A stretch of 64,000 bases of DNA from Xestospongia muta. Its lineage: Eukaryota > Porifera > Demospongiae > Haplosclerida > Petrosiidae. Below the pieces are notes generated by a model, which ran no database searches, had not been told where the DNA came from, and worked only from the letters and a program-made list of their open reading frames with translations. Numbering within the stretch: position 1 is the stretch's first letter; each line of letters starts with the position of its first letter. This document shows positions 33,125-43,655 of this stretch, piece by piece. The stretch is from contig OY848925.1 of NCBI GenBank assembly GCA_963693285.1, positions 3,140,932 through 3,204,931 on the forward strand, read 5' to 3'. The position numbers and the translations under genes were made by a program.

Positions 33125-33890
33125 AAGGTTTGGTTTTATACTGGTCTACATCGGTTGCTGTTTTAATTTCAGTTTTCAACTTGGTCTTATCAGTCTAGAG
33201 TTTTTTTCACACTTATGAAGCTACGTCTTTCTCTGTTCAATCAGGATCTTGCTTACCGATTTGGTGTCAGTCAACCTACAATTTTGAGGATTTTTCATAG
33301 ATGGGTTAAGATGATGTTTGTTTGGTTGAAACCATTGATTAAATAGCCTAACAGAGAAAAGCTATGCAAGAAACGTGTAGTAATAACAGATTGCATTGAA
33401 ATATTTTGTGAGACCCCCCTACCCAGTGAAAGCTAGAGTCCACATGTATTCAGACTATAAACTTCACAACACCATCAAGTTTGTGATTGGTATTTCAGAT
33501 AATTATCTTTATATCTAAAGGAAGGGGTGGTCGTGTGTCAGACAAACATCTTATTGAACAATGTGGTACTTTAGACCATTGGTTACCAGGACACCAGGTG
33601 TTGGCAGATTAAGGATTTCTTTTACTATACAGGAAATTGTTGCTTTACACCATGCAGAAGCAATTAAGCAAGTTAGAAGTAGATTCATCACACATACTTT
33701 CTCAGGTAAGAATACATGAGGAATGAGCGAGTGGACTGCTATGACAAAAATATACAAATTTAGAACCAATAAATATGATAATGCGTGATAATTCTGAAGA
33801 CAGTGTAATTGATAAAATTGTTACTGTTTGTTGTGCACTATGTAACTGCTGTGAATCTGTAATTCCTTTTGAATTGTACAATGATAAATT
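33125..33890 (+). pseudogene. DDE_Tnp_4 transposase (ISL2EU/THAP-type)
   Basis: Reading across frames gives FYTGLHRLL, FFTLMKLRLSLFNQDLAYRF, GVSQPTILRIFHRWV, VVITDCIEIFCETPLP (33380-33420; the D-C-T/I-E motif holds the first catalytic Asp), [24 protein letters not shown] (about 33525-33570; D-K-H), ADxGF-like at 33605, and finally SQVRIH-E and LEPINMIM. The order matches DDE_Tnp_4 transposases that carry a THAP finger. At least four frameshifts or stops. The THAP fragment at 26.4 kb and the YqaJ/SWIM protein at 35.6-36.5 kb would complete an ISL2EU-type element. Confidence 0.75.
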
Positions 33891-33978
33891 TCTTTTATTT
33901 CTGTACCATAAGCGCATGCGCTTGTATCTATACAGGAAGAAAATATGCGGTTAATAACCATATGTGCTTAACAAATAG

Positions 33979-34397
33979 CCTTTGTGGATGATGTCACTTT
34001 TCTGGGTGTGGCTCTCACTCGAGCACATAGAGAATCTGACTTCTCATTTGACAGCATGATTCGAGGTCATCACATTTACAAAAAAGTATGGATGACTTCA
34101 GTTGGAGAAGTTCTATTAGTGAAAGAGGAAGGAAATGAACATGATCGTTTTGCTGTATCTGTGATGAAGGACAGATTCATCGTCGGTCATGCACCTAGGG
34201 AGCTGTCAAAACTGTTTACACACTTTTTAAACCATGAAGGAGAAATCACTGCTAGGATAACAGGACACAGAAGACTTGGGAATGGTTTGGAAGTTCCTTG
34301 TTGTTATATCTTTACTGGAGAAAAGAAGTTGGTGAAGAAGTTAAAGGAATTGGTCCTTAAGAGAGAAAAGCTCTCTCTTTCTTGTTATATTAAATAA
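33979..34397 (+). CDS. HIRAN-like domain protein (partial, open)
   Basis: An open frame of about 139 codons follows the acceptor-like 'cttaacaaatag' at 33978 and ends at TAA 34395. It encodes MIRGHHIYKKVWMTSVGEVL, EEGNEHDRFAVSVMKDRFIV, GHAPRELSKLFTHFLNHEGE, and a later GLEVPCCYIF and KKLVKKLKEL. The pattern 'R-G-x-H-x-Y', 'GN-x-x-D-x-x-A-V-x-V' and 'I-V-G-H-x-P-R-x-L-S' is that of HIRAN-type domains, which bind DNA ends or altered DNA in helicases such as HLTF; in sponges and cnidarians stand-alone versions are common. No ATG opens this frame (first in-frame GTG 33984), so it is probably a downstream exon or a truncated copy. No stops or shifts inside, unlike its neighbours. Confidence 0.7.
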
Positions 34398-34414
34398 CAA
34401 TAATAATGTACAGT

Positions 34415-35205
34415 AATAATAATTATTATATATACGAGAACTACTTTGTTTTTTAAAAAAATGTATGCATGTGATTATTCTTTTAAGATTATTTGTACAA
34501 TACATATTAGTGTTATTAGTCTTCATTGACAGAATGATCACTTTGTGTCTCATCGATGTCAGCAAAAGGATCGTCATCACCATCAGAGAAAGGGTCATCT
34601 CTAGACCCTCAATATGTATTTCATCATTTTCCGATCCATCAACAGCTACAGAGATTCCACATTTTCTAAACGCTCGTTCAATCATTTCTTGCTTTGATGA
34701 CATTTCTGCCCACGCCTCCCCAATCCATTTTGTAAAAACTCCTCTTCGTTCTCCAGCTGTAAATTTACCATGGAGGTGTTCATTTTGCAAAAGCATTGAT
34801 TTTAATTTTAAATGGAGCATTAAACACAACGTCAAGTGGTTGGACTAGGCTCGTACATCCAGCAGGGACTAAGACAGGAGTCGTACAACACTTAAGTCTA
34901 TGAATGTCCATCAGTGCATCAGTTTTTTGAGCCTTGTGCTCATCAAGAATAAGGAAAGTAGGAGCTTCAATGTGTGGTTTCCAGCAATGACGAGCCCAGT
35001 AAGTCATAACACTTTCATCACACCATGCATTTTCTTGAAAATGGATGTTTACTCTTCGATCATACTGAGCCAACTCAGCTAAAGGAATTTTTTTTACCTT
35101 TACCTTTACCTTTAAATATATAACCAATGGCTTAACTCGAGAAACACCATCTCCAAACAAGGTAAGTTGAACATTGCATTGTCTTTTATCCAACCCTGAA
35201 AAAAG
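34415..35205 (-). pseudogene. DDE_1 transposase, catalytic half
   Basis: The minus strand starts after acceptor 'gcgcttttttcag' at about 35200: LDKRQCNVQLTLFGDG, RVNIHFQENAWCDESVMTYW, APTFLILDEHKAQKTDAL (second catalytic region), and VPAGCTSLVQPLDVVFN. After a frameshift near 34800 comes LLQNEHLHGKFTAGERR, VFTKWIGEAWAEMSSKQEM and AFRKCGISVAVDGSENDEIH, a standard C-terminus of this family. Cut-and-paste transposase of the CENP-B/pogo/Tigger group. A KVKVKVK expansion interrupts the motif after VIYL. The missing N-terminal half lies immediately upstream but in the opposite orientation (35221-35431). Confidence 0.85.
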
Positions 35206-35220
35206 CGCTATAAAATTAGC

Positions 35221-35431
35221 TTGAGACGTGCCACCAATTCATGTCAGAAACCACCAGAAAGCAAGAAAGAAGCTATTTGTCAATTCCATCATTTAATTAG
35301 AGAGATTTCTCTAGAAGGAGAACAAGTTGATGAAAAGTTGGGCAGATTTCATTTAAGTTGTATCGCCAATGTTGACCAAACACCACTTCACCACACCAAC
35401 CTTGAATACGACTTGCCACAAACAAGTTCAG
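35221..35431 (+). pseudogene. DDE_1 transposase, N-terminal half in opposite orientation
   Basis: Plus-strand frame: LRRATNSCQKPPESKKEAIC, QFHHLIREISLEGEQVDEKL, CIANVDQTPL, followed by YDLPQTSSG and a donor-like gtaaca at 35432. 'SLRRxTNxxQKxPE' and 'N(V/A)DQTPL' belong to the same DDE_1 subfamily as the minus-strand half that ends 15-20 bases away, and would normally precede it in one protein. The head-to-head arrangement implies an inversion inside one copy or two opposed copies truncated at the same place. Confidence 0.8.
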
Positions 35432-35599
35432 GTAACACTCCTTTCACAAGAAATGTTAATGCTTTACCAAGTGAATTTCTATGAAAGCATTATTGTAATT
35501 AATTTTGAGAATAACCAGCTCATTTGGCTTGTAACTTACTTGGTGTATTTTCATCTGAAGTTGTACTTGATAGTACCATGATTTGAACAATGTACATGA

Positions 35600-36515
35600 G
35601 CTGTTTCACAAGTACTTCAAACAGAAACTAGATTTTAGTACTAGCATCTATGAAGCTCAGATTTTTACATTGGTAAGGGCATTTCACCTCTATCACACCT
35701 TTGCCACAGCACTTATACTGCACAAGGCCATCTGGAGAGGCACCCAAGTATGATAGTGATAGATAGATCATTAAACCACAGTTAAATACTTGGGAGTTAA
35801 TTGGCAATCCTTTGCCCCACCTTTGTGGTGAACTTATGAGCTATGTGGGTAACAAATTCTTTCAATCAGTTATGTAATCAATCAGTTATGTACTATTATT
35901 GGTGAGGAAAGTATGTACTGCATTTTTGAAATTTGAGGTTGTGATTTGGCCAGCTCTGTACATGTACCAAAGCTTTGAATTTGACTGGCTTCCTGTAGCT
36001 TGTTCAACCATCTCACAGTGTTCGTTATTGTTGAACTACTGCTGCTGCTTGATTCTATTCTACTTTTCTTTTTGTGTGTCCTAAAGTCAATATCAAAAAT
36101 TGGTGCAAACCCAACCTTTTTACAAACACGGGGCTGAAGTACATGATATATCTTTCTTCATTTGGCTATTGGCTTCAGTACAGTAAAGCAGCAGTATGAG
36201 AAAAAAAGCCTCATCCAAGCCTGACATACAAGTAAAGTGTGCACATATTACTGTGCCATTTTTCTTACAGCTACCCTGGGATGTAGAAGAGGTGATGAAA
36301 TGCTTTCTGAATGTTGAACATTAACCTGTTGTAGCACAACAACATCTACCAGGATTTCTACTTTTCCTACCCAGCCCTGAACAAAACTTATAGCCATCCA
36401 TACTCTTGTAGGCTTTTAGCTGTTCTTTTGTGTAAGAGATGGTAGTATAAATAAGATACTTGAAAATGTCAGGGTATTCTATTTCAGGCCAGAGTTTTTG
36501 TGTAGATCTACTCAT
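35600..36515 (-). pseudogene. SWIM / YqaJ-type protein of an ISL2EU-like element
   Basis: Minus strand in order: [36 protein letters not shown] (36515-36400), then KNGTVICAHFTCMSGLDEAF and FSHTAALLYCTEAN (about 36275-36170; a SWIM-like zinc site with one Cys replaced by Phe). After a spacer comes YLGASPDGLVQYKCCGKGVI and EVKCPYQCKNLSF (about 35750-35655). 'LGASPDG' and 'E-x-K-C/CP' are hallmarks of YqaJ-type exonuclease/recombinase folds. In ISL2EU transposons a YqaJ protein accompanies a THAP-DDE transposase. Stops and shifts break the frame. Confidence 0.75.
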
Positions 36516-36519
36516 TACA

Positions 36520-36869
36520 CTGACAAAATTCTTTCAAGCCATATCCAGTTTTTCTCTATATCTCTTCTATGCTTTAAAGTCCAACTTGTCATAATACTTG
36601 GAAAAGTTCATTGTTATAGTGCTCACACACGTGTTACAGAATGCAGTCTTCCACTCAAAATTGGTAACCAGCAATGCATTTTGCGTTGCTAGCAATTGTA
36701 TGTGATCGGGCATAAGGTCTATTGGTGCTTTTTATTATTTAGTTTGAAAGTTGCTGATTTGTAAAAGTCTTTTTCATGTCTTGTCTTCTAAGCTTTACAT
36801 GTATTTATCATTATCTGTAGCATTATGAATTATATATGTGTTTCATAATAATAATAATGAATATAATTA
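36520..36869. other. No gene recognised
   Basis: Short open frames only. The end contains an (ATA/ATT)-rich stretch running up to the TTAA at 36870-36873 that bounds the piggyBac-like end. Confidence 0.4.
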
Positions 36870-36873
36870 TTAA

Positions 36874-37815
36874 CCCTTATAGGACCATTGTCACATATTT
36901 GTGACGCTACTACAATTTGTGTGAAACCAATGTCACAAATATGTGACCAGGAAGTTTGCATCCTGAGACCAATGTCACACATTTGTGACAACATAATAAT
37001 TCACTATTTCATATTACTTACAGTTTTAAACTTGTTTTCGTCATTTTTAAATTTTTTTTATTAATATTCATTAATAATTATTAATTAATAAACACGCATA
37101 GAGGAGAGGTTGCTTGTATCTATAGCAATCAGTAAACAACATGGCACGCAGAATTACAACTGAGCAAATTCTGGAAATGTTGGATCTAGATGTAGGACTA
37201 AAACATGGAATGTGGAAGTAGATAACGCGTATTTGAAAGAGAGGATTCGGGATGACCTGGAGTACAATGAATTCAGTGGTTACGATAGTAGCAGTAATAT
37301 GAGCAATCATGTGTTAGAGGGTGTGGTGAACGTGGTGCAATTAGAAGACAAGCTGGACCAGTTGCTAGTGGTCATGGTACAGTTAGAGGAAGTGGCACTG
37401 ATTGACAAAGTAGTTCTGGTACTAGTAGAGGAGATGTAGATCCTAGAGGATGATGTGGTGCAACTGTTGGGCATTTTTTACAAAAATGTGGAAGAAGACA
37501 ATCCACAACACAAGGTATGAATTTTGATTGCACGGCAATTTGTTCAAGTTAGATTTTATTTCCTAACAAAATGTATATTATGATTACAGACAATGCAGTA
37601 TCAAGTATCAAGTAACAATTGCAATACCTTACAAGATGAAACTTGTGGCAGCACTGTGGATAGATCTTGTCAGTCTCCTTTGGAGTGCTTTTCTTTGTTC
37701 TTCACAAAGAAATGCAATGATCATACAATAAGTGATTTCACATATAAAATAGGCAAACATTTAGTGAATTTGAACACCCTGAATATTATTGTTTTGTACC
37801 TATTCGGTTTATAAG
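36874..37815 (+). mobile_element. piggyBac-like element, 5' part
   Basis: TTAA (36870-36873) is followed by 'cccttataggacc', the usual TTAA+CCC start of piggyBac elements. Three palindromic subterminal motifs come next. The transposase begins at 37141 (MARRITTEQILEMLDLD). After stops and shifts, 37655-37740 encodes SPLECFSLFFTKKCNDHTIS, the start of the DDE_Tnp_1_7 domain ('PLdyFxLFFtdelixxI'). Nothing of the catalytic core follows, so the copy is truncated at about 37.8 kb. Confidence 0.7.
36890..36989. repeat. Three 16-base palindromes spaced exactly 42 bases
   Basis: gtcacatatttgtgac (36890-36905), gtcacaaatatgtgac (36932-36947) and gtcacacatttgtgac (36974-36989). Each is a (near-)palindrome GTCACA-N4-TGTGAC, and starts are 42 bases apart, four helical turns. 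They are placed at the end of the piggyBac-like element and are candidates for transposase-binding sites. Confidence 0.85.
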
Positions 37816-37819
37816 ACAT

Positions 37820-39960
37820 CCTCTGTTTTTCTTATATAAAAAAAGATTTCAGTTCAATGTCAGTAGTCTTACTGTAAGAACAGTGATGCTTTATAAGAGT
37901 GGCAATTGTAAACCACGTGTCACTTGAGAGTATACTACAGCTGTCCTTATTTAATTACATAAGTACCTCCATGGTCTCCAACAAGCAGCATCCTCAGGCT
38001 CAAACTCAGACTAGCTATTACCAAAGAGGAGTGAATCATAGTGTTGATGATAGTGATAAGTGTTGGGAGATGGGTTAGTAGTACATTGTAGAAACCGTAA
38101 AGGGTATCAATATCATCTCAATTTCTCACTGTCCTTAGAAGAGAGAACATGTACACCAGATACTTATCAAACAGCACAAAGTAGTCAAAGCAATGGAAGT
38201 TCACTTTAGTTGCCCTCAGAACCACATTCAAGGAACAACTACCTCCAGTTGTAATCCCAGTAGCTCTCGTGTCATTGATCTCATGTCATTGATGATATAG
38301 CATCATCCACATCATCTTCTCCTTGTCAACCAGTTGACATCACATTTCATATGACATATTTCTCTGGAAAAGCTCAATCTTTTAAACCAGAGTGATGTGG
38401 GCATGTAGTTACACTCCAATGTTAAGTCACTACCTTTAGTCCTTTGCCCAATCAGAATCAGAAATCTCAGATATTGAATGGGACAAACATGGCTTGGATA
38501 CTACAGGGTATACATTTTCACAAGAGGACAGATCATTGTAAGCATAATGGCATGTCATGAAAATGCTAGTGTTAACGTGTACTGTGTTCATGTATAATTC
38601 ATAACAGCAGGTTTCAGAAAAAAAGGTAAACTAAAATTAGAGAGCAGGTGGTAAAATTTGTAGTAGAATATTATGGAATTATTTAATTAATTGAAAAAAA
38701 GCAAGTTTGAAGAAAATGAAGAACTTGATAAAAACAAATCACTAAAGGTATAAACAAAGGTATAAACAATTATTACAATTCATGTGATTACAACATCACT
38801 AGGAGAAAAACAGCAATACTTAAAAGATATACCAGAATTACCTGAAATATTTGACACAGGTGCATATCATGTGTGTTCTTTTATATAGTTTTCATATTTA
38901 GTAGCTAGTGAAAGTGAATCATATACTCGATCTGTTTTGAGACATTTAAAAGCAAATTCTGATATGTTGAATCAAATACAAAACCATCAAGAGGAGAGTG
39001 TTGTGTTAAGAATAAAATAACTGTACCTAATTGTGTTAGTGTAAGTTCTAAAGATAGCTACATAGAGTGTATTATATGTTATATGCAGAGAGAAGTGCGA
39101 AGAATTTATAAATTGCAACTTGAAGATGATGACATTGGTGGGGGTAGGAAGTAGGAAATGTGTATATTTAAATCTTTATAAATATACTTATATTTTAATT
39201 ATTTTTGTTTAGCAAACTTATAGAAGTACTGAAAATAGAAATATTTAAATAAGCTAGTTAAAGAAGTGAAGTCTGTCAACAAAAGATGTTGAAACTGATG
39301 ATATCAAGGTAAAGAAAATAAGACAACTTACATTATTAGTCATGTGTAACAAGTGCTGGTTACAGATTCTATAGAAGCAAGTGTGAAATTGCTTCTGTAG
39401 AAAGAAGAAAAAAGCAACTAACAACACCATAAGAAGGCAGCAGGAAAGGCAAAATCAGGTATGTACTACGATATGTTTAAGTTAATTAATTGATAGAGAA
39501 AATGGATGGAAGCAAAGTAAGTGATAAAGACCAAGATCTAATTGTTGTCCAACCACTTCATTGGAGATCCCCAAGAACAGACAAAATGATAAAGCAATGG
39601 ACTATATCATACAAAAGACCAAGTCAGAGCAATCAAAAAGACAATTGAAGAAAAGGGTAATTGGAGCGTTTTTACAAAACATTCTGATTATTATTTTTAA
39701 ATTATTATTCTTATGTAATGATTTTGGATTACTACAACAGCCAAGCTTCTAGGAAATGTCAGCTTTCATGTAGTACTTGAGTGTTAAATGATAGCTCTTT
39801 TTAATAAAAGGGAAACTTGACACACTATACACTTTGATGTAAACTTTTAAGTGTCCATTGATCATATTACTTGTGTTGAACCTTGAAAATGTATGTAGTA
39901 TCCCTTGGACTTTGCACTTTGGACTTTGAATTATAATATTAACAAGTTTTGATTAGCATA
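37820..39960 (+). other. Possible decayed multi-exon gene, unrecognised
   Basis: Scattered short open segments with AG/GT borders occur on the plus strand: 38455-38540 (SEISDIEWDKHGLDTTGYTF), about 38905-39000 (ASESESYTRSVLRHLKANSD, then NQIQNHQEES), about 39088-39150 (REVRRIYKLQLEDDDIGGG), and 39500-39655 (DQDLIVVQPLHWRSPRTDKM). They could be exons of one acidic protein. I recognise no domain and cannot link them securely. The rest is AT-rich. The end of this region may include the 5' LTR of the downstream retroelement. Confidence 0.3.
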
Positions 39961-40013
39961 TATATATTGGTACATTTTGGTTTGGATATTATTATTGAGT
40001 TGCAAACTTTACA

Positions 40014-40031
40014 TGGTGTCAGGAGTAGGAT
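40014..40031 (+). other. Putative retrotransposon primer-binding site
   Basis: 'tggtgtcaggagtaggat' directly follows 'ctttaca' and precedes the gag region. TGG-started sequences just inside a 5' LTR ending in CA are tRNA primer-binding sites, and 'TGGTGTCAG(A/G)AGT(G/A)GGAT'-like sites recur in animal Gypsy elements. The LTR itself was not delimited. Confidence 0.5.
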
Positions 40032-42330
40032 ACAATGGCCACATACCAAATCCCAGCCCCAGAGCCATTCAACTTCTTCACGAAGTGGTGAAAAAGAAGT
40101 TTGATAAACACTTTATACAAGAGAGCCCAATTCAACATGAGACGACCAGTGGATACATTTATAACTGCATTGTATAACTTAGCATCGAATCTGATTATGT
40201 AACATTGTCTAATGAATTGATTAAAGACAGAATTGTGGTGGGGATAAGGAAACAAACCCTGTCCGAGAAGATGCAATTTGACAAGGCTCTGAGACTGAAG
40301 AAGGCAGCCCAAGGGCGAAGCTGTAAGGAAGAAGCAACCACAGCTAAGATTGAGACAAGAAAGAAGTTGAGGTCATAAGAAGTAATCCCAGCAAAGACAC
40401 TACAAGTGCTTTTCAAAACAGATCAAAGAGAATCTCTACAAGAGATATCCCCATGGGTTGGTTGACAGCAGTAAACCAGCTCAACAGTCACGACAAAGAG
40501 AAACAGTTTGTACAAGGTGTGGAAAGAACAAGTGAGAATCCTGCCCAGCTAGACTATTCAAATGCTTTCAATGTGGTAAGACAGGACACTTCCATCGTTT
40601 GTGTAGAAGTACTGTTAATAATATTGCAACTAAGACAAGAAGTGACTCAGAGAACTATAATAGTGACTTGACTGGATGTTTTTGTAGTTGTTACTGGAGT
40701 AAGCGTAACTAAACAGTGGATGACTACACCGAAACTGAATCGATGAATGATTAAATTAAAAACAGATATGGGAGGTGATGTTACTGTGATCCCATCAACT
40801 ATATATGACCTATACTATGATGAATCGCTCCACCATATTAAACACCTTGAGAGTTGAATGTTCATGGATGGTTAGAGGCAACCTTAGTGAAAGAAACTGG
40901 ATATGTTGTAAACACCCTTGGCTGGAATACCTATTATTCGGAAACTGAACTTGATCTCTGAGGTCAACTCTATAGACAAAAGTAAAGAAGACATAGTGGG
41001 ACAATTTCCAGAATTATTTAAGATATTAGGAGTTATTAAAGGCATTTACCAGATTTAGTTAGAAGAAGAAGCAAAACCATACTTAGTATGGCACCTAGGA
41101 GAGTACTAATCCTACTAATGCTTCTAAAATCAATGTGCCAACTGTCTGGTATTCTTCAGCAATGGTCATTGTACTAAAAGTAAACAACCGAGTAAAAATC
41201 TGTGTTGACTTGACCAAGTTGAATTGTTACATCAGGAGAGAGAGACAAATCCTATCCTCTGTTGACCACATCTTAGCTCAAATTGGAGACACAAAATTCA
41301 GGCTTTTGGCAGATTGAACTGTCACCTAATTTGTCAAAGATGTTGGAAAATTTAAGTGAATGTGATGGTGTAGTTACACTGAGTGATGATCTGTTGATGT
41401 ATGGGAAGACTGTGGAAGAACATCACAGGCAACTTATCATGGCTTTAGGGAAACTCAAGAGAGAAGGAGTGATACTCAATAAAGGGAAATACCAATTTTA
41501 TGCTACAAAGATTTCCTTTCTTGGTCATATTGTATCAGCTGATCCTGAAAAAACATGAGCAATTCAAAATTTTCCAAGACCCACAAACATATCATAAACG
41601 AGACATTTCCTAGGGATGTTAAACCAGTTGAAGAAGTTTTCATCTCATTTAGGAGAACAAACTAAGCCAATCCAAGACCTACTCTCAAATGCTTTGGGGT
41701 CCAAACAAGAAAAGGCATTCCTAGAATTAAGAAATCATTATGTACAGAGAAGTCTTGGCATCATTTGAACCAAATAGACAAACAATAAGTGTCTGCTGAT
41801 GCCTCTGCTTATGCCCTTCAGAACTACCAGATACACCTGGCAAGTATCATATTTACTTGTGGTGGATTACTATTCCAGATTCATTGAAATAGCAAAACTA
41901 ACTTCAACTGATCCAGAGGAGTTATTAATCACCTTAAATCCATATTTGCTAGTCATGGAATCCCCCAGATAGTGGTATCTGATAACGAACCACAATATTC
42001 ATCATCTAAGTTTGCCCAATTTGCAATAACCATACTACCTGTAGCCCACATTTTCCACAAGCAAATGGAGATTCTGAAAGAGCTGTTCAAACTGTGAAAG
42101 GACTACTTAAACGATCTAATGATCCATATTTAGCCTTACTTGCTATTGATGGAAGAGCATTGAGAACCACCATACCCATCCACCTAGAACAGCTTCAACC
42201 TAAACTACCAAACAGTAAAGAGCTCAGGAAGAAAGATAAAGAGATGAAAATTAAAAAGGAAGAAAATTACGATAAAAGACAAGACATCCGAACAACCTAT
42301 TTTAGAACCTGGAGATGAAGTATTCTGATC
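40032..42330 (+). pseudogene. Gypsy-type LTR retrotransposon 1 (decayed)
   Basis: Order of fragments on the plus strand: gag (LIKDRIVVGIRKQTLSEKMQ, about 40217-40276) and zinc knuckles of CCHC type (CFQCGKTGHFHRLC, about 40565-40610); a poorly preserved protease region near 40760-40860; reverse transcriptase (ICVDLTKLNCYIRRERQILS at 41200-41260, then VTLSDDLLMYGKTVEEHHRQ at 41370-41430 and KISFLGHIVSADPEKT), with the central RT motifs deleted between about 41320 and 41350; integrase pieces ([20 protein letters not shown] at 42046-42105). Family: Ty3/Gypsy (Metaviridae). Stops, shifts and the deletion inactivate it. The 3' end and LTR were not identified. Confidence 0.8.
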
Positions 42331-42900
42331 AATGAGTTTCTGGAGAAGTGGAAAATGAACAATAATCAACATTATATCAAGCTTTAACATTAACAGGAGT
42401 TGTCAGAAGAAATCAAAGAAATCAATTTGATTATGATGACATCATCATGAGACACAGTAATGTCATCATATACGAGACATCACCTAAACCCTAAACCACT
42501 AAACTAACATTAACTCTAACTCTTAATGACACATAGTGATGTCATCATCAGAGTACAAGTTACACCAAGAAGGATCCAAAATGACAGCCAGCCAAATTTC
42601 ATTGCTGTTAAACAGAAAGCATTTAAGACATTGAATGAAGTAGTAACTGCTACAATGCAGTTAGAATCTTACATTGTTACCTCTAGTGGTAAATATGGAG
42701 TGGAAGACCTCGACACTACCTTACATGTATCACTTGTATGTACAATTTTACGGTTACACATGTTCTTTTCTAGTTGATACAGAAGTTGCAGTAACTCTCA
42801 TAAACACATCTACATTGACACATTGTAAACTGTACAGTACAACTTCATCCTGGAAAAAAGCCCAACAATGGGGTATGACTGCATCTGAAATTACAACTCT
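42331..42900 (+). pseudogene. Gypsy gag fragment between the two retroelements
   Basis: Around 42585-42700 the plus strand reads FIAVKQKAFKTLNEVVTATM and QLESYIV, which resembles the gag segment that precedes the zinc knuckles in some Gypsy families. It has no upstream or downstream partner in frame. The flanks (42331-42580, 42780-42900) hold nothing recognisable. A GA-rich tract starts at 42918. Confidence 0.45.
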
Positions 42901-42904
42901 TTAG

Positions 42905-43655
42905 CTCAAAGACAATACGAGAGAGAGAGAGTGAGAGAGACGTTGACGTCCAAGACAAAGATAAGAAGAAAGCAATTTTACTCACTGTCTGTGGTCCTTC
43001 AATGCTCCAATTACTAAAAAGTCATTTACGACCAGGAACTCCAGAAAACTTTAATGAAATGGTTAATGACCTGTGGAGTTAATGACCTTCGCATACAAAA
43101 CCATTTGTTACAAGGGTCAACTGTTACGTTTACAAAGGTGTTCAAAATCGCTCAGTCCATTGAAGCAGCTGCTAAAGATGCTGCAGACCTTCAAAAACTC
43201 GTTCCAGTTTCTTCATCATCGGTACAACATTTGCAGAGTAAGCGTTACACTTGTTACCATTGTGGAGGTAACCACCTTACAAATATTTGTAGTTTCAAAA
43301 GTGTAGAATGCAGAGCTTGCGGTAAAATAGGGCACATTGCCAGGGTCTGCAAAAGTAAAATTAGACAAACCTCAAGACAACCCTCTCGTGGTGCTCTAAA
43401 ACAACCTGCTGGTGCTTGCAAGCCACAACCAAAACCTGTACACTTCCTGAGCTCAGATCAATCCCCTGCTTCAACGTCAGACTGCCCTCCACTTTCTACA
43501 CCCTGTTTACTTTACCTGGGAAAGTCAAACCTTTAGCTATTACAGTTAATCTAAGTAGTGTTGATGTGTCTATGGAACTGGATACTGGAGCTTCATTGTC
43601 AATAATAAGTGAAGCAACCTTTCGTTCTATTGGTCAGCCAATGGACAACTTACAA
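42905..43655 (+). pseudogene. Gypsy retrotransposon 2: gag nucleocapsid and protease
   Basis: 43000-43070 reads GPSMLQLLKSHLRPGTPENF. After a shift, the frame from 43054 reads FTKVFKIAQSIEAAAKDAAD and two zinc-knuckle-type sites (CYHCGGNHLTNIC and CRACGKIGHIARVC, about 43250-43355). After another shift near 43500 comes the aspartic protease (VSMELDTGASLSIISEATF, about 43569-43625), with D-T-G-A as the active site. These are the capsid/nucleocapsid and protease parts of a Ty3/Gypsy polyprotein. The join to reverse transcriptase is abrupt: the first ~100 residues of RT are missing after 43655. Confidence 0.85.
42918..42942. repeat. GA-rich simple repeat
   Basis: 'gagagagagagagtgagagaga' within the gag leader of retroelement 2. 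Confidence 0.8.

Noticed and set aside
34465..34848. 127-codon plus-strand open frame
   Set aside because: Antisense of the C-terminal part of the DDE_1 transposase.
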